A DNA stretch of 64,000 nucleotides, from the NCBI GenBank assembly GCA_036924285.1, contig JAYKYS010000007.1:8928001-8992000 (forward strand). Direction: 5' to 3'. This DNA comes from Asterella californica. Taxonomy: Eukaryota; Streptophyta; Marchantiopsida; Marchantiales; Aytoniaceae. A model generated the notes under the pieces. It saw only the letters and a program-made list of their open reading frames with translations, made no database searches and had not been told where the DNA came from. This document shows, one piece after another, positions 1 through 10,523 of the stretch (position 1 is its first letter; each line of letters opens with the position of its first letter). The position numbers were made by a program, and so were the translations under genes.

Positions 1-2
1 AA

Positions 3-1490
3 GATCCTCTAATACCAATAGAATCGTTTTGTGCTGAATTGCGTTAATTGAACCAACAACAAAAGCTAATCTTCAATGATTGTATGTACAAAAAAAAACA
101 CTTTCCACATGAACCAATCCATCTATTTCTTACGGGAGAAGCAGGAATCGATAAAACATTCACCTTATTAAAAATTATACAAGGATTGTCATGGATATAC
201 GAAGATGATAAATCTAGATTTAATGATTCCGAACAAATAAAAGTTTTGAAGATAGCATACACAAGACGAGCTGCATATAACATACAAGGAATGACTATTC
301 ACAGTGCCTTAGCGATCCCTAAAGACTCTTACGATATGAACGTATCAAAATTAAGTTCAGATCGATTGGATAAATATATCAAATATTATAATCAATTAAG
401 ATTATTAGTGATAGACAAAATCTCTCTAGTGGGCGTAAGAATGTTCTCTTACATAAACCAAAGGTTACAACAAATAACTCAGAATTTCAACCTTCCATTC
501 GATGGCATAGATATAATTGTTTGCGGTGATTTTTATCAAGTACAACCAGTTCAAGATTCATGGATTTTTCAGTCTTCTAATATTTATTCTCAAAATATTG
601 TCACTAACAAATGGTCTTCATTTTTCAAACACTATGAACTGACTCAACCTATGCGTCAGAACAATACAAATTTTATACAAATTTTGAATCGTATTCGCAT
701 CAACCAACAAACATCTTCTGATCTACATTATTTAAATTCAACTTATCAAAAAATGTATTATAAACCAAACGATATACCTCATTTATTTTACATTAACAAA
801 GATACGAAACTTCATAATCAACATGTATTTAGTATAACTGATGGGAAGGAATATTTATTCCATTCAAAAGATAATTCTTCTTCCGTTATATCAAAAAGAT
901 TTAAGATATCCATAAATCCAAAAGATACAACTGGGTTACACAGTACTTTATCTCTAAAGGTTACCATGTTAATAGAATTATGTTATAATTATAACACACG
1001 AGATGGACTAACAAATGGAAGCCATGGGATTTTCATGTCCACAACAACATATAACGATGATTAAATCATTTGGATCTAATTCTTTGATCCAAATATTGGA
1101 ACACAAACTAGGAACAAACAAAAACATTTGTATTCCAATAACATCAATCCATCTTGGACGTCCATTATGAAAATTTCACAACAATTTCCAATCAATAAAT
1201 ATACAAGAGAACATAAGATCACTAGAACACAATTCCTTGTTCAACAAGCATCTGCACGAACTATCCACATATCGCAAGGATTGACCATGCATTATGTAGC
1301 TTTCAGTCCCAAGCACATAAATCGACACGGATTGACATACACTGCATTATCCACATGTAATATATGTAAGCACTTACATATATTACAATAGATCGAGCAT
1401 CGTCATATAGTTGTAGACAGCAAAGTCGCTCTCGAAATAGAACGGTTGAAACTAAAATCATCGTGGCAATTCCACATCCATGATCTTCAG
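3..1490 (+). pseudogene. Helentron/Helitron PIF1-type helicase, 3' part, decayed
   Basis: The window opens inside this frame; the N-terminal Rep part lies outside. In families of this kind the helicase unwinds DNA for rolling-circle transposition. Reading frame 3 gives a typical pre-helicase stretch (DPLIPIESFCAELR, then a TAA at 45-47, then LNQQQKLIFND). Walker A is GEAGIDKTF, where the family has GxAGxGKT, so the second Gly is Asp. Walker B reads LLVIDKISLVG, with the usual Asp-Glu changed to Asp-Lys. Motif III, VCGDFYQVQPV, is intact. A stop at 1062-1064 interrupts the frame; the C-terminal helicase motifs resume at 1128-1391 (TIHISQGLT, HGLTYTALS) and run to about 1490 (SWQFHIHDLQ). The damaged ATPase residues and stops mean it is inactive. 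Family call is confident; the exact end is approximate. Confidence 0.85.
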
Positions 1491-1499
1491 ATGAATATC

Positions 1500-2180
1500 T
1501 CATCTTCCACTTACATGCTCATACAATTTCTAAACACAATATCATTAATAAAACATCACCTTGATGTTCGAGCAGATAATAATTTACAACTATATGATAT
1601 TTTGTGTTTCAGTGAGACACTTATACAAAATCCTACTTCTATTTCGGATTTCATAGACATCGAACGCTTTCAATATATACATATGCACACAAGTCGAGGT
1701 TTGCTACTAACATATCGAAACGTAATGCAACTCTTGACGCTAATATTTTTGGAACTCATAACATACGAATAATTTCTGAAGATTTCAACATTCTAACTCA
1801 TCGTGCAATTCACATCATAGTTGTATACAAATCTCCTCGTATGCATGTCGATGAGTTTTTGATCAATTTTACTACCATTATTCAAAACATACCTAAGGAT
1901 TATCCCACGATAATCGTAGGAGATTTCAATATCGATCTGCTCAAAATTGATGATCATCAAACTACATCTTTCGCATCTTTCATGACTTCATTCAACTTTT
2001 TTCCAACTTTCACAAAACCAACCACAAAATATGGATCAAATCTAGATCAAATATGGACTAACGTTCTCCAATACGAAAATCTCTCTTCATCATCACATGC
2101 TTATTGGACAGATCGTGATCCTATTTTTATTCTCTATAAAAAGCCATCACATGTTAATATGTTCTCATTTACGTGAAAAA
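1500..2180 (+). pseudogene. Helentron endonuclease domain (AP-endonuclease-like), decayed
   Basis: Directly follows the helicase in the same orientation, as in Helentrons (Helitron2), which carry an apurinic-type endonuclease that ordinary plant Helitrons lack. Visible motifs are LYDILCFSETL (near 1590), then, after a frameshift near 1735, TIIVGDFNIDLLKI (from about 1905) and SNLDQIWTN (near 2037). The usual C-terminal SDHxP catalytic box reads TDRDPI here, so the conserved His is lost. An alternative is a CR1-like LINE endonuclease, but the continuity with the helicase and the absence of an RT downstream argue for a Helentron. A possible degenerate C-terminus continues to about 2380. Confidence 0.75.
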
Positions 2181-4300
2181 ACAAATCCAATCTTGTTTTC
2201 TTCGTGTACTCATCAATCGAGCTATACGAGTGATGTTCATGATCATATATTTCAGATTCAAGAGATTTTCAACACTTGCGAAACAAGATACTCCCTTTTA
2301 CGTTTCTTGAAAAATAATATGTTTTACAATTTATATAAATCATCATCATGTCATGAGCTATTGACTTTACAAAATTCTTAAATGTATGCATCCACAACTG
2401 TTCAATACAATATAAACATGCTCATTTTAACATCCATAAAATGTTTTGTTTCGCAGTTACAATTCATCATTGCTCTCAAGACAACCTCAAGATTCAAATC
2501 ATTCAAATCATTCTATACATTTCTTGCATATCTTATATATTATCGATACTCCAATGTACATAATCTTCACAACATCTCTCACAATCTTCATTATATATTT
2601 TCTCATTTCAAAAATAATCATATGTTATTATATTCTCAGGTAGCTAAATAAATAAATCTATTTACTTTCTTAATACGTTCATTATTCGAACCATTCAATA
2701 CAAATTCATATGCATCGAGTTAAAGCTAATTTTAACAATTATGACATCATATACTCCTATATATATTTTTTACAATAATTACATCATACACAAACTGAAA
2801 ACTAGCACAATGTCATTTATGTATCTTTTCTTAACTTCCATAAATTTTGAAATGTATGTAATAACACAATCTGAAATTATCTTTCCTAACCTCCACAATA
2901 TTCTAAATGTTCTTTTCTGCATTTGTAACTTATCACTACCTTCGAATCGGTCCAAAGACTCATCAACTTCTACATTTTCATACATTTGAAGATTCTTAGG
3001 ATCACTATCCTCAAAATGATCCGAAACTTCACAAGTATATATTTGCATAAATGATGTAGACATGTTACTATCACCATATGAAGACATGTTGAAAGATGCC
3101 CGTGGTGAGTTACATAAATTTACAAACTACTTCTTTCAATCTCCAAAGATAATTTTATCATGGCTTTCAAAGACTATATTAATTTTCATCTTTTTTTAAC
3201 ATTCATCCACATCTCTAGAATTACACTTTCACATATATCACTTTCTAAGACTCGTGAGATGAGATGGATTTCATTTTTAACATTCACCTTCACAGATTTC
3301 ACCTTCTAAGATTATGAGGTCTTGCAAACGCCTAGCCCTTGCAATTCCATTGCATGCGTAGCGACTTGTTATAATTTATTTTTATATTTTTCAACCATGA
3401 TACCGCATCTGTCATTGTATATCAGAATTTGTTTATTATTCACGTATAATTAATTCTACAAGTCCAATATATATATATACCCACACGTACATATACTTTC
3501 ATATCATATATACATGTGTACATCAACTAATAAATATATATGTAAATAAAAAAGATAATATTATATTTGAATTATATATATTATAGTTCTTCATATAATT
3601 CATTTATCAAACTATATATTATATCATAACAATATAATGATATACAAAATAAATAAATAAATGTAACAAAGATATACATGTATGTGTATGCATAAATTTT
3701 ATTATATTTGGTTTAATATATGATGATGATATTATTTTTTTGGGTAAAACATTAACCCACTCGGGTGCTACATACAAGAATATAACATATGAAGAGCTCA
3801 TCAAGATACTTTTCATTGGTCCGAAATATACTACGTAACACATATTATATAACTATCCATGTAACAAAGTCCTAAAATTCATTAGAATTATTTGTCTCGA
3901 CAAATACATAGCATTTGTTATTTCATTGCAGGCGCACAACTTGTTTCTTTTTTGTTTCAATTTAACTTATGACCAAATTTGTTTGCGAGAGTTTGATCAT
4001 AAACTAAAGTTCTTGCACATTCACATCCATATATGAACGAGGTGAATATGCATGCAATATTAATTTCAGAGAAATGTTTTCATTTATTATCATAAAAAAA
4101 TATAAATATTATGCATTAAATCCTCTATCAAAATAATATATTTATAAATATTAAATAATAACTAGATCTAGAAAAGCAAAATAATTCAAATATAATCTAT
4201 AAGAAATAATAGATTCACTCACTGTAAAAACTACAAGTGCATCAACATGCTAAAGAAATTATTTATCTTATCAACATATTCATTAATTATCTACCCGTCT
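2181..4300. other. AT-rich stretch without recognisable genes
   Basis: Very AT-rich sequence downstream of the Helentron coding relics, with TA-type simple repeats around 3465-3545. Short open frames here are low-complexity and match no family I recognise. Two similar stretches resembling TCCATTGCAxGCGxxxxACTTGTT occur near 3347-3372 and 3932-3950; they may be Helitron-type end or tail sequences, but I could not define an element end. Confidence 0.5.
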
Positions 4301-5130
4301 TGACAGAAAAGTTAGATAATAAATTAAACCCGTGCAAGAATGCTTCGTATTCGAAAGTGGAGAAAAGTTTATATCTTATCACGGGGCAGGAACATTTTCG
4401 GATGTTGGTTTAAAACCCTGCCTGGAATCCTACCGAAGTTGGCGTCGGTGGAAGAAGTCACAAGAATTGACCCCCGCGCAATATCTCTTCTAAAGATATA
4501 TCGAGCCTTCTACTGTAGATGGTGGACGTGGTTCTTGAACTTTCTTCCCGCCCTGTCGCGTTTGGATCTCTTCACGTGCTCGCTATCAAACGCGCAAGAG
4601 AATACAACAGATGAACTCCGACCCTCAAGAACCCTTTTCTTCGGAATCAGAGTGATTGGATGAGAAATGGATGTCAGACGTGATGATGAATTGGCGACAG
4701 AAAATAATTCCTGTCTTCTTTCTCTCTCTCATGGTGTCTCTTCTGGATGGATGCTGCTGAATCCACGGGTGGTGCTTTCTGTCCTCTAGAAAATTGCAGA
4801 TGGGGAAGGCATATGAGAAAATCGTACACGGCAGTGTCCTTCTTAGTTGCCGCCGGTCTGAATGAAGGGTCAAGCTGCCGCAGTCGCGTAGTGCTCATGC
4901 GTTCTGGGAGGGGATATGCGCGGAGCTCCAAGGAGAGTGCTGACGGAGCATCTACGTCCCTCAAGTGACCAGGTACGCCAGCAGGACGAGAAATCAGCGT
5001 TTGCTGACTGGTGAGGCTTCAAAGTTCAAGAAGGTCCGTCAAGATCCTGGACAGTGAACTTGATGTCGGCTTCGATTTGAGTAACCTTCCCTGCATTTCC
5101 CTTCTTCAGTTGTAATCTTCTGCCCGCTCG
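4301..5130 (+). promoter_or_regulatory. Upstream region of the NTAQ1 gene
   Basis: GC content rises at about 4340 and stays higher up to the NTAQ1 start codon at 5131. Open frames on both strands (4340-4663, 4747-4968 and the overlapping minus-strand ones) match nothing I know and overlap one another, so I read the stretch as promoter and 5' untranslated region. No clear TATA box was identified. Assignment rests only on position and composition. Confidence 0.35.
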
Positions 5131-6938
5131 ATGATGGCCGCCGTGGAACAGAGGAGATCGGGTGTCGAGTCGAATGGCGGAATTACCAGTCAATTTCATT
5201 ACACCGCATGTTACTGGTTAGTTTCAGTTATCACCCTCCGCATCGTCCTCCTCCCCGTCGCTGCTTTGGCAGTTTTGGTTACAAAAGGAATTTGACAGCC
5301 AGAAAGAATGTGAATTTCTTGCGAGCGAGCGACGTTCCTCTTTAATTAGATCGAATTGCAGATTTAATTATGTGCGGTAGTGATTTGCCTGCCTTTACAC
5401 CTAAAGAAGAAGAGGCGAAGGAAGGGCAGGGACGTGAATCTGATTTATAGTACATACAGTGCAGTGAGGAGAACATCTACATGCTGTGCAAAACCCTGAG
5501 AGACCAGGGCGTGGCTTCTCGAGATTTTTCCGACCTCTTCGTTGTTTTCATCTCGAATGACATACAGCAGGTATGGCTCTTCCGGGAACTCACAACTGCG
5601 GGGGTGAGCCTGCCCTGCCATTCGACCACCCTACAATTCGTTAGAGCACGCGCAATGTAATGTAGGTCCGTCCAAGAGAGGCCGGTTCTTGTTGTTTCTC
5701 AAGGATTTGGATGACCAGACGTGTCCGAACTGAGTTTCTCGTCTCGTCTCGTCTCGTCTGATTTCATGTTTTGCAATCAGAGTTTGCAATCTGCATGTCT
5801 GTCGTTTGTACGAGTTATGTGAAATCGTCTCACGAATGTCTGTGTCCAGGTCCCCATTTGGAAGCAGAGAAACAGTTGTACATCGGATGGGCTCTGCGTT
5901 TGGGACTATCATGTCATCTGTGTACAGGTCAACAATCATGCCTTAGCCTTGTGCATCCTCCGTGTTATCATATATTTTTCTTCTCTCAGTCAATGGAATT
6001 CAGAACCTCGTTATGCCTCATAGACTCAGAAACTGGAGTTGTGCTGATGCTGCTCGCAGCTGTTTCCGCATTTGATGGGAGATTTCCGATGCGGGCTTTG
6101 TACCTTTTCCACTTTTCTGGTGCTGACGAAATGCTTGTATATTCAGAAAACATCCGGACCTGATGAAGCTCTGGTCTGGGACCTGGATACGACTCTCTCC
6201 TTCCCCGTTCCATTGAACTTGTACGTGAAGGAAGCCCTCAGACCAGATATTGAGATCGACAAAATCTACTCCAGGTATGTGTGGGTGGGGATTTTTTCTG
6301 CTGGTCGCCCGAGGTAAAGGGATAGTTTTGAACTTCCCTTGCCAGGAAGCTTAAAAACGAGGGCACCAGTTCCTTTGGAGAATCGAGGGGGTTGCCATGA
6401 CTGGATTGGGTTCAAAGAGCACGAAAGAATTAGGTCAAATGTTGACAGCCACCTCCCACTGCTGATAGTCCTGCGCGTCATTCTTGCAGGCTGTTCCGCG
6501 TTGTCAGAGCCTCCTCGTATTTGAGATCGTTTGCTTCTGACAGGAGACATATGAGAACCCCCGAGGGACAGTGGTGTGCTCCACCGCCTCCCTACGAATG
6601 CATCAAAGCAGAAGGTTAGCTCTCTCGTTTCACCTTCATCAGATTGTCTGTCTTGTTCGACAAGTTGTATATACTGAAATCTTTTATTGTGGACTCTGTG
6701 TAGAACTTGAGTCGAGTCTTTATTTTGAGAAGTTGCGTACTGACATGGGCTTGCATGTGATGCAGATGGAGGGGTACATAATTTAGAAGAGTACAGAACA
6801 ATTGTAAAAGAGGAAGTAGTACTGCACAGAATGGACGAAGACTTTGGTAAGTTGCTGACTGATAAATCTGGCCTGGTCGTCTCTGAGGATGGCCTTACAA
6901 GAGTGTTTGCATGTCATAACCACCTGATGCTCTTGTAA
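5131..6938 (+). CDS. NTAQ1: Protein N-terminal glutamine amidohydrolase (NTAQ1), six exons
   Basis: NTAQ1 converts N-terminal Gln to Glu, feeding the Arg/N-degron protein degradation pathway in cytosol and nucleus. Exons read by eye: 5131-5216, 5465-5570, 5850-5927, 6147-6274, 6490-6614 and 6766-6938, all with GT-AG borders and compatible phases, giving 231 aa (family about 200-230). The catalytic Cys is residue 29, split across intron 1 (HYTACYC then EENIYMLC), matching Cys28 of the human enzyme. The catalytic His is in [10 protein letters not shown] (about residue 85) and the catalytic Asp in [12 protein letters not shown] (about 102-104). Other family blocks are [24 protein letters not shown] and [11 protein letters not shown]. 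The frame reads through a donor-like GTAAGT at 6847 to [11 protein letters not shown] and a stop at 6936-6938. The ATG at 5131 is followed by a second at 5134. It appears intact. Introns are 151-279 nt. Confidence 0.9.
5737..5759. repeat. GTCTC microsatellite in NTAQ1 intron 2
   Basis: About four copies of the pentanucleotide GTCTC/TCTCG lie inside the second intron of NTAQ1 (5571-5849). A simple short tandem repeat with no other visible role. Confidence 0.7.
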
Positions 6939-6942
6939 GGCC
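6891..6942. repeat. Perfect 13-bp inverted repeat spanning the NTAQ1 stop codon
   Basis: GGCCTTACAAGAG (6891-6903) is followed after 26 nt by its exact reverse complement CTCTTGTAAGGCC (6930-6942). The right arm contains the stop codon TAA (6936-6938), so the mRNA end of the coding region can fold into a hairpin. One further mismatch and two more pairs extend the stem. Confidence 0.8.
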
Positions 6943-7356
6943 GTCTGCGGGGCTAACTTCAGAGTCAACCAGCCCATTTGGCCTCCTCTTCCACGTGTCT
7001 TGATTAGATGGCATTCCTTGGCGGTTTACCACGCTCAACATTTGTGAAAGCCGTGATCAGAGGAAGCCGTAGTTAACTTACATGATTTATTGCACTCGTC
7101 GCCAGTGACATAATTAGTGTGACCGACTAGTTTTCACTCGGATGACTTTGGAGTCTTTCAGACTCTTGGCCTGTCTCGAACAGCATGATCTCACGATATC
7201 GAACGAGATTCATGGTGAGAGTAAGCCATAACTGTACAGGGAGAAACTCTAAATTGTATACATACGTGTTATCTTGACATTTCTCGGATTAAATTACAGC
7301 AAAAATTCTCCCTCCATCATTGTAACATACAGCAGAAAGCGGACTTCGGTGGTTCA
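6943..7356. other. NTAQ1 3' region
   Basis: Sequence after the NTAQ1 stop codon, presumably 3' untranslated region and terminator. No AATAAA-type signal stands out and no other gene is seen. Confidence 0.3.
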
Positions 7357-7399
7357 CAGGAGTACTTTCCCAGCCTCCTTGGCTGGGGAAGTACTCCTG
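7357..7399. repeat. 19-bp hairpin with 5-nt loop
   Basis: CAGGAGTACTTTCCCAGCC (7357-7375), loop TCCTT, and right arm 7381-7399 pair over 19 bp with a single G-T type mismatch. Strong enough to form a stable hairpin or cruciform. It could be part of a small-RNA precursor or a snap-back repeat; no surrounding gene explains it. Confidence 0.8.
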
Positions 7400-7802
7400 T
7401 ATACTCTTTTCGGCAGCTTGCCTGCTGGGTGACGTGTAAAGAGAAATGAATATGGCAGAGAAGGCGGACGGGACAGGCTACGAATACATATCCTCGTATA
7501 TCTAGCAATCTCCGGGCGATGTTTGGAAAGGTAAGAGTTCTCCCTATCCCGTAAAACATTGGCAGAGGTAAAATCCATCACGTTTGAGACTCAGCATTTC
7601 GACAAAAGCGCGCATGCATTCCCATGGTTTTAGGATAGTTTAATAGTAAAAAACGATCTCAATGAGATGGTTTGAGACTGCGAAAGACATGTCACGAGTC
7701 TCGTGGGAGCACAGTGATAGAAAGATGAACTTTGGAAAGAGAGGTTCATAACTCCGATTTCATTTGGACAACGCGGTCATGTCCTTACGGGTGCTTGGCG
7801 CT

Positions 7803-8735
7803 TTATCGTGCAACCTTCGGCTTAGGGTGCTTGGTGCTTTATAAAAAAATTTCTATTCATGTTTGGGAAATAGCAGGGAAGCTTAGGGCGGGCAGTTCAC
7901 TCACAGGTTTAGGTTAATTAAGTGGCACTATGCTTTAGAAAAAAATTCGTCTCAGGTTTAGAAAATAGTAGGGAAGCTTAGGACCGGCAGCTCACTCACA
8001 CTTTTAGGTTAATTAAGTGGCACGAGCGACTAAGCGTTATTTTGTTAATTTTTTTCTAATATTTGACTTCACACGTTTAAGTTGATTAAATGGCACAAAA
8101 GCGTAGTCGCTCGTTATTTTGCTAATCTTTTTGCTAATCTGTGACTTCATTGTCCAAGCACTCTAAGGTTACGACTGATTTTATAGTGATGTCACATATT
8201 AACAAACTAATGAACAGTTAATTACGAGCCTGGCGTGTGTGAGAGGGAGCTGTCAACACGTGCTAGGGAGAGTTACCAGTTATTTCTTAAACTTAGAGGG
8301 AAGGGGTTTTTTTGTTAATTCATTGATCTTAAGCTTGCTGTCGGAGGTCGCACAGTAGTTCTCCAAGAACTCTAAGATTGTGACTTGCGGCGAGAACGTC
8401 GAAATGTTCATTGAGAGAATTGAATCCAAAACCTCATCGTCTTACTGTCGAGCTCTGACCACCACGCAACCACGAAATGATTGACAGGATTCTCTCTTGT
8501 ATAGTAATACAAGAGTCCTATTCAGTCTTACATCTCTTGTCTGAATTTCTCTCTTGCTTACTCGGAGTCGTGTTGCAATTAAGTTGACATGAGAATCGTT
8601 GCATTAATTTACTAATCTGTGATATTGTAGGGTTTATTAGGACCGTCAGGCTTAGGGTGCTTGGTGTCATAGAAAAACTTTTTCTTCATGTTTAAGAAAT
8701 AACAGCGGAGCTTAGGCCGTGGAGCTCACTTTGAC
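7803..8735. repeat. Three diverged copies of a ~110-bp repeat
   Basis: The phrase running from GCTTAGGGTGCTTGG through AGCAGGGAAGCTTAGG to CAGTTCACTCAC appears near 7817-7919. It is repeated in part at about 7947-8033 (AATAGTAGGGAAGCTTAGG) and again at about 8650-8735 (GCTTAGGGTGCTTGGTG, AGCGGAGCTTAGGCC). The spacers share AGGTTAATTAAGTGGCAC and related phrases. They look like pieces of one non-coding dispersed repeat, type unknown. Confidence 0.6.
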
Positions 8736-10476
8736 ATTAATTTACTAATCTATGAAATCATTGTAGGGTGCCTATTTATCCAGTATGAACCGAAATTCTT
8801 GGAGGGAATGAGCAAAAAGCTTTTCTCTGTCTATGCTCATCTCACCAACATAATATTGAACATATCTAAGGGATTTCTGATGTCGGTCATCTCTCCAACG
8901 GACGGCCATCACCTTTTTTTCACTACCGTAGTAATATTATAAAATTTTATATTAAATCAAAGTTAAATAATAAACTAAATAAATAGATTTAATAAATACT
9001 TCTTTGCGAGCAAGGTTCTTGTAGTACTGTAACTCCACTGCAAGGCTATGCATTGCTTGAGAATCATGTTATTAATACTCACATGCGACATTAAAGTAAA
9101 ACCCTTTCTCTTGTGGGGAGACAAGAAATTATCACCTTATTTTTTCTCATTATTTTCTCCCAACGTCGATAGTTAGCTATACAATGCATAGCAGAATGAA
9201 AATATTTTAGGTTATATGCCGTATACAAGAAAGCGATATGCACTTGTAGTGGAAAATGATATTAATAACGTTAACTGCACGATTATCTGATAGATTGATA
9301 AGAGTGATAGTACTGTATATATTCAACATAAACCCGTTAAATCCAGTCTTGAGCCCAAACTAAGAGAGCACATAATAGAGTTATTAAAACACAATTTTTG
9401 CTGACTTCCAAGAGCGCTTAGATAAATAAGTCAAGTTGAACTGTTTCAAACCGAAGAAAAGGCCTACTTCCTTTCCCATGGGCATTCATTTGAAGCTTGG
9501 TTTTGGTACTCATGGTGGAGATCAATCAATGTTATTCACGAAACATATCTTTTATGGCTTGTAACATCGATACCCATAGAACGTTGAGAACGAAATGATA
9601 CAACTGAGTAAGAAATATCACTCCACCTAGAGAGCACTCCAGTTCAAAAAGTCAGGTTAACTTGTAGTTGGAGAAGTTGGTGCTGAAATCTATTTTCTCT
9701 TATCTTCTGCACAATAAATCGAAATAAATAAATAAGCTCGTGTGATAATCAAATGAAATAAAATATCGACTGCTTAATTGCATAGTATATAATAAAGCGT
9801 ATCAGAGCTAGAATCTTTGCTTAATATTCCTGGCACGCGGGAGAGAGTTACAATCGCAAGTTTGGCCAAGAGATGCATGTAGAAAAACGGTACGAGTGTT
9901 GCTTATTCACTTTTTATCCGTTTTTGCCATGAATTTTGACTGTAACGAATTTAATATTCAAAAAACTATCCTAAGAAAAAATAAAATGAAAATAATAATA
10001 TAGTACTTTTTTCACAAATGCATCCATAAGCAATACTCGAAGTTATCTTTTGATAAACTATTAAAAGTGTAAAAATAAAAAATAAAGATTCTTAAACGTC
10101 GGACTGAAAATCAACCATGAAAAAACTAATATCAGTCCTACTGTAACTTACGGTGAACTTTGTTTTTCACGGTTTTCCAAACTTATATTTCTTTTCGAGA
10201 GGAGAAATTACGAAAATACCTTAAAAAGAAAAAAACACAGAGGCTTCACTTACGGTGCCTCAAGAGGAAACCTTCCGATTTAACGCCCTCTCCACTCAAA
10301 CCGCCGCGCCTTCAAAATCTTTTGGTTACATTCCAACATTTACACTCCTATTGCACTTTCCATTCTTCCTCTTAGAGAATCTGCTTTCTTACCTTTACAC
10401 GCACTTATATCACTACGGTCTATGAAACTGGAAGAACCTGTCCTCAAGAGATAGATGATCCTTGATGCGGACATGC
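8736..10476. other. Gene-free AT-rich sequence
   Basis: No open frame, splice pattern or family motif that I recognise. The only short frame of note (from 10160) is Lys/Arg- and Phe-rich low-complexity sequence in AT-rich DNA. Confidence 0.5.
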
Positions 10477-10523
10477 AAGGTGTGCCCATAGTGCCCACGT
10501 GGTTAGCACTATGGGCACACCTT
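10477..10523. repeat. Perfect 18-bp hairpin with 11-nt loop
   Basis: AAGGTGTGCCCATAGTGC (10477-10494) is exactly complementary to 10506-10523. The 11-nt loop itself contains the palindrome CCACGTGG, which includes a G-box core (CACGTG). A perfect stem in otherwise neutral-looking sequence suggests a recent or maintained structure. Confidence 0.85.

Noticed and set aside
5737..5759. CRISPR-like or regulatory repeat
   Set aside because: A simple pentanucleotide microsatellite inside an intron; no spacers.
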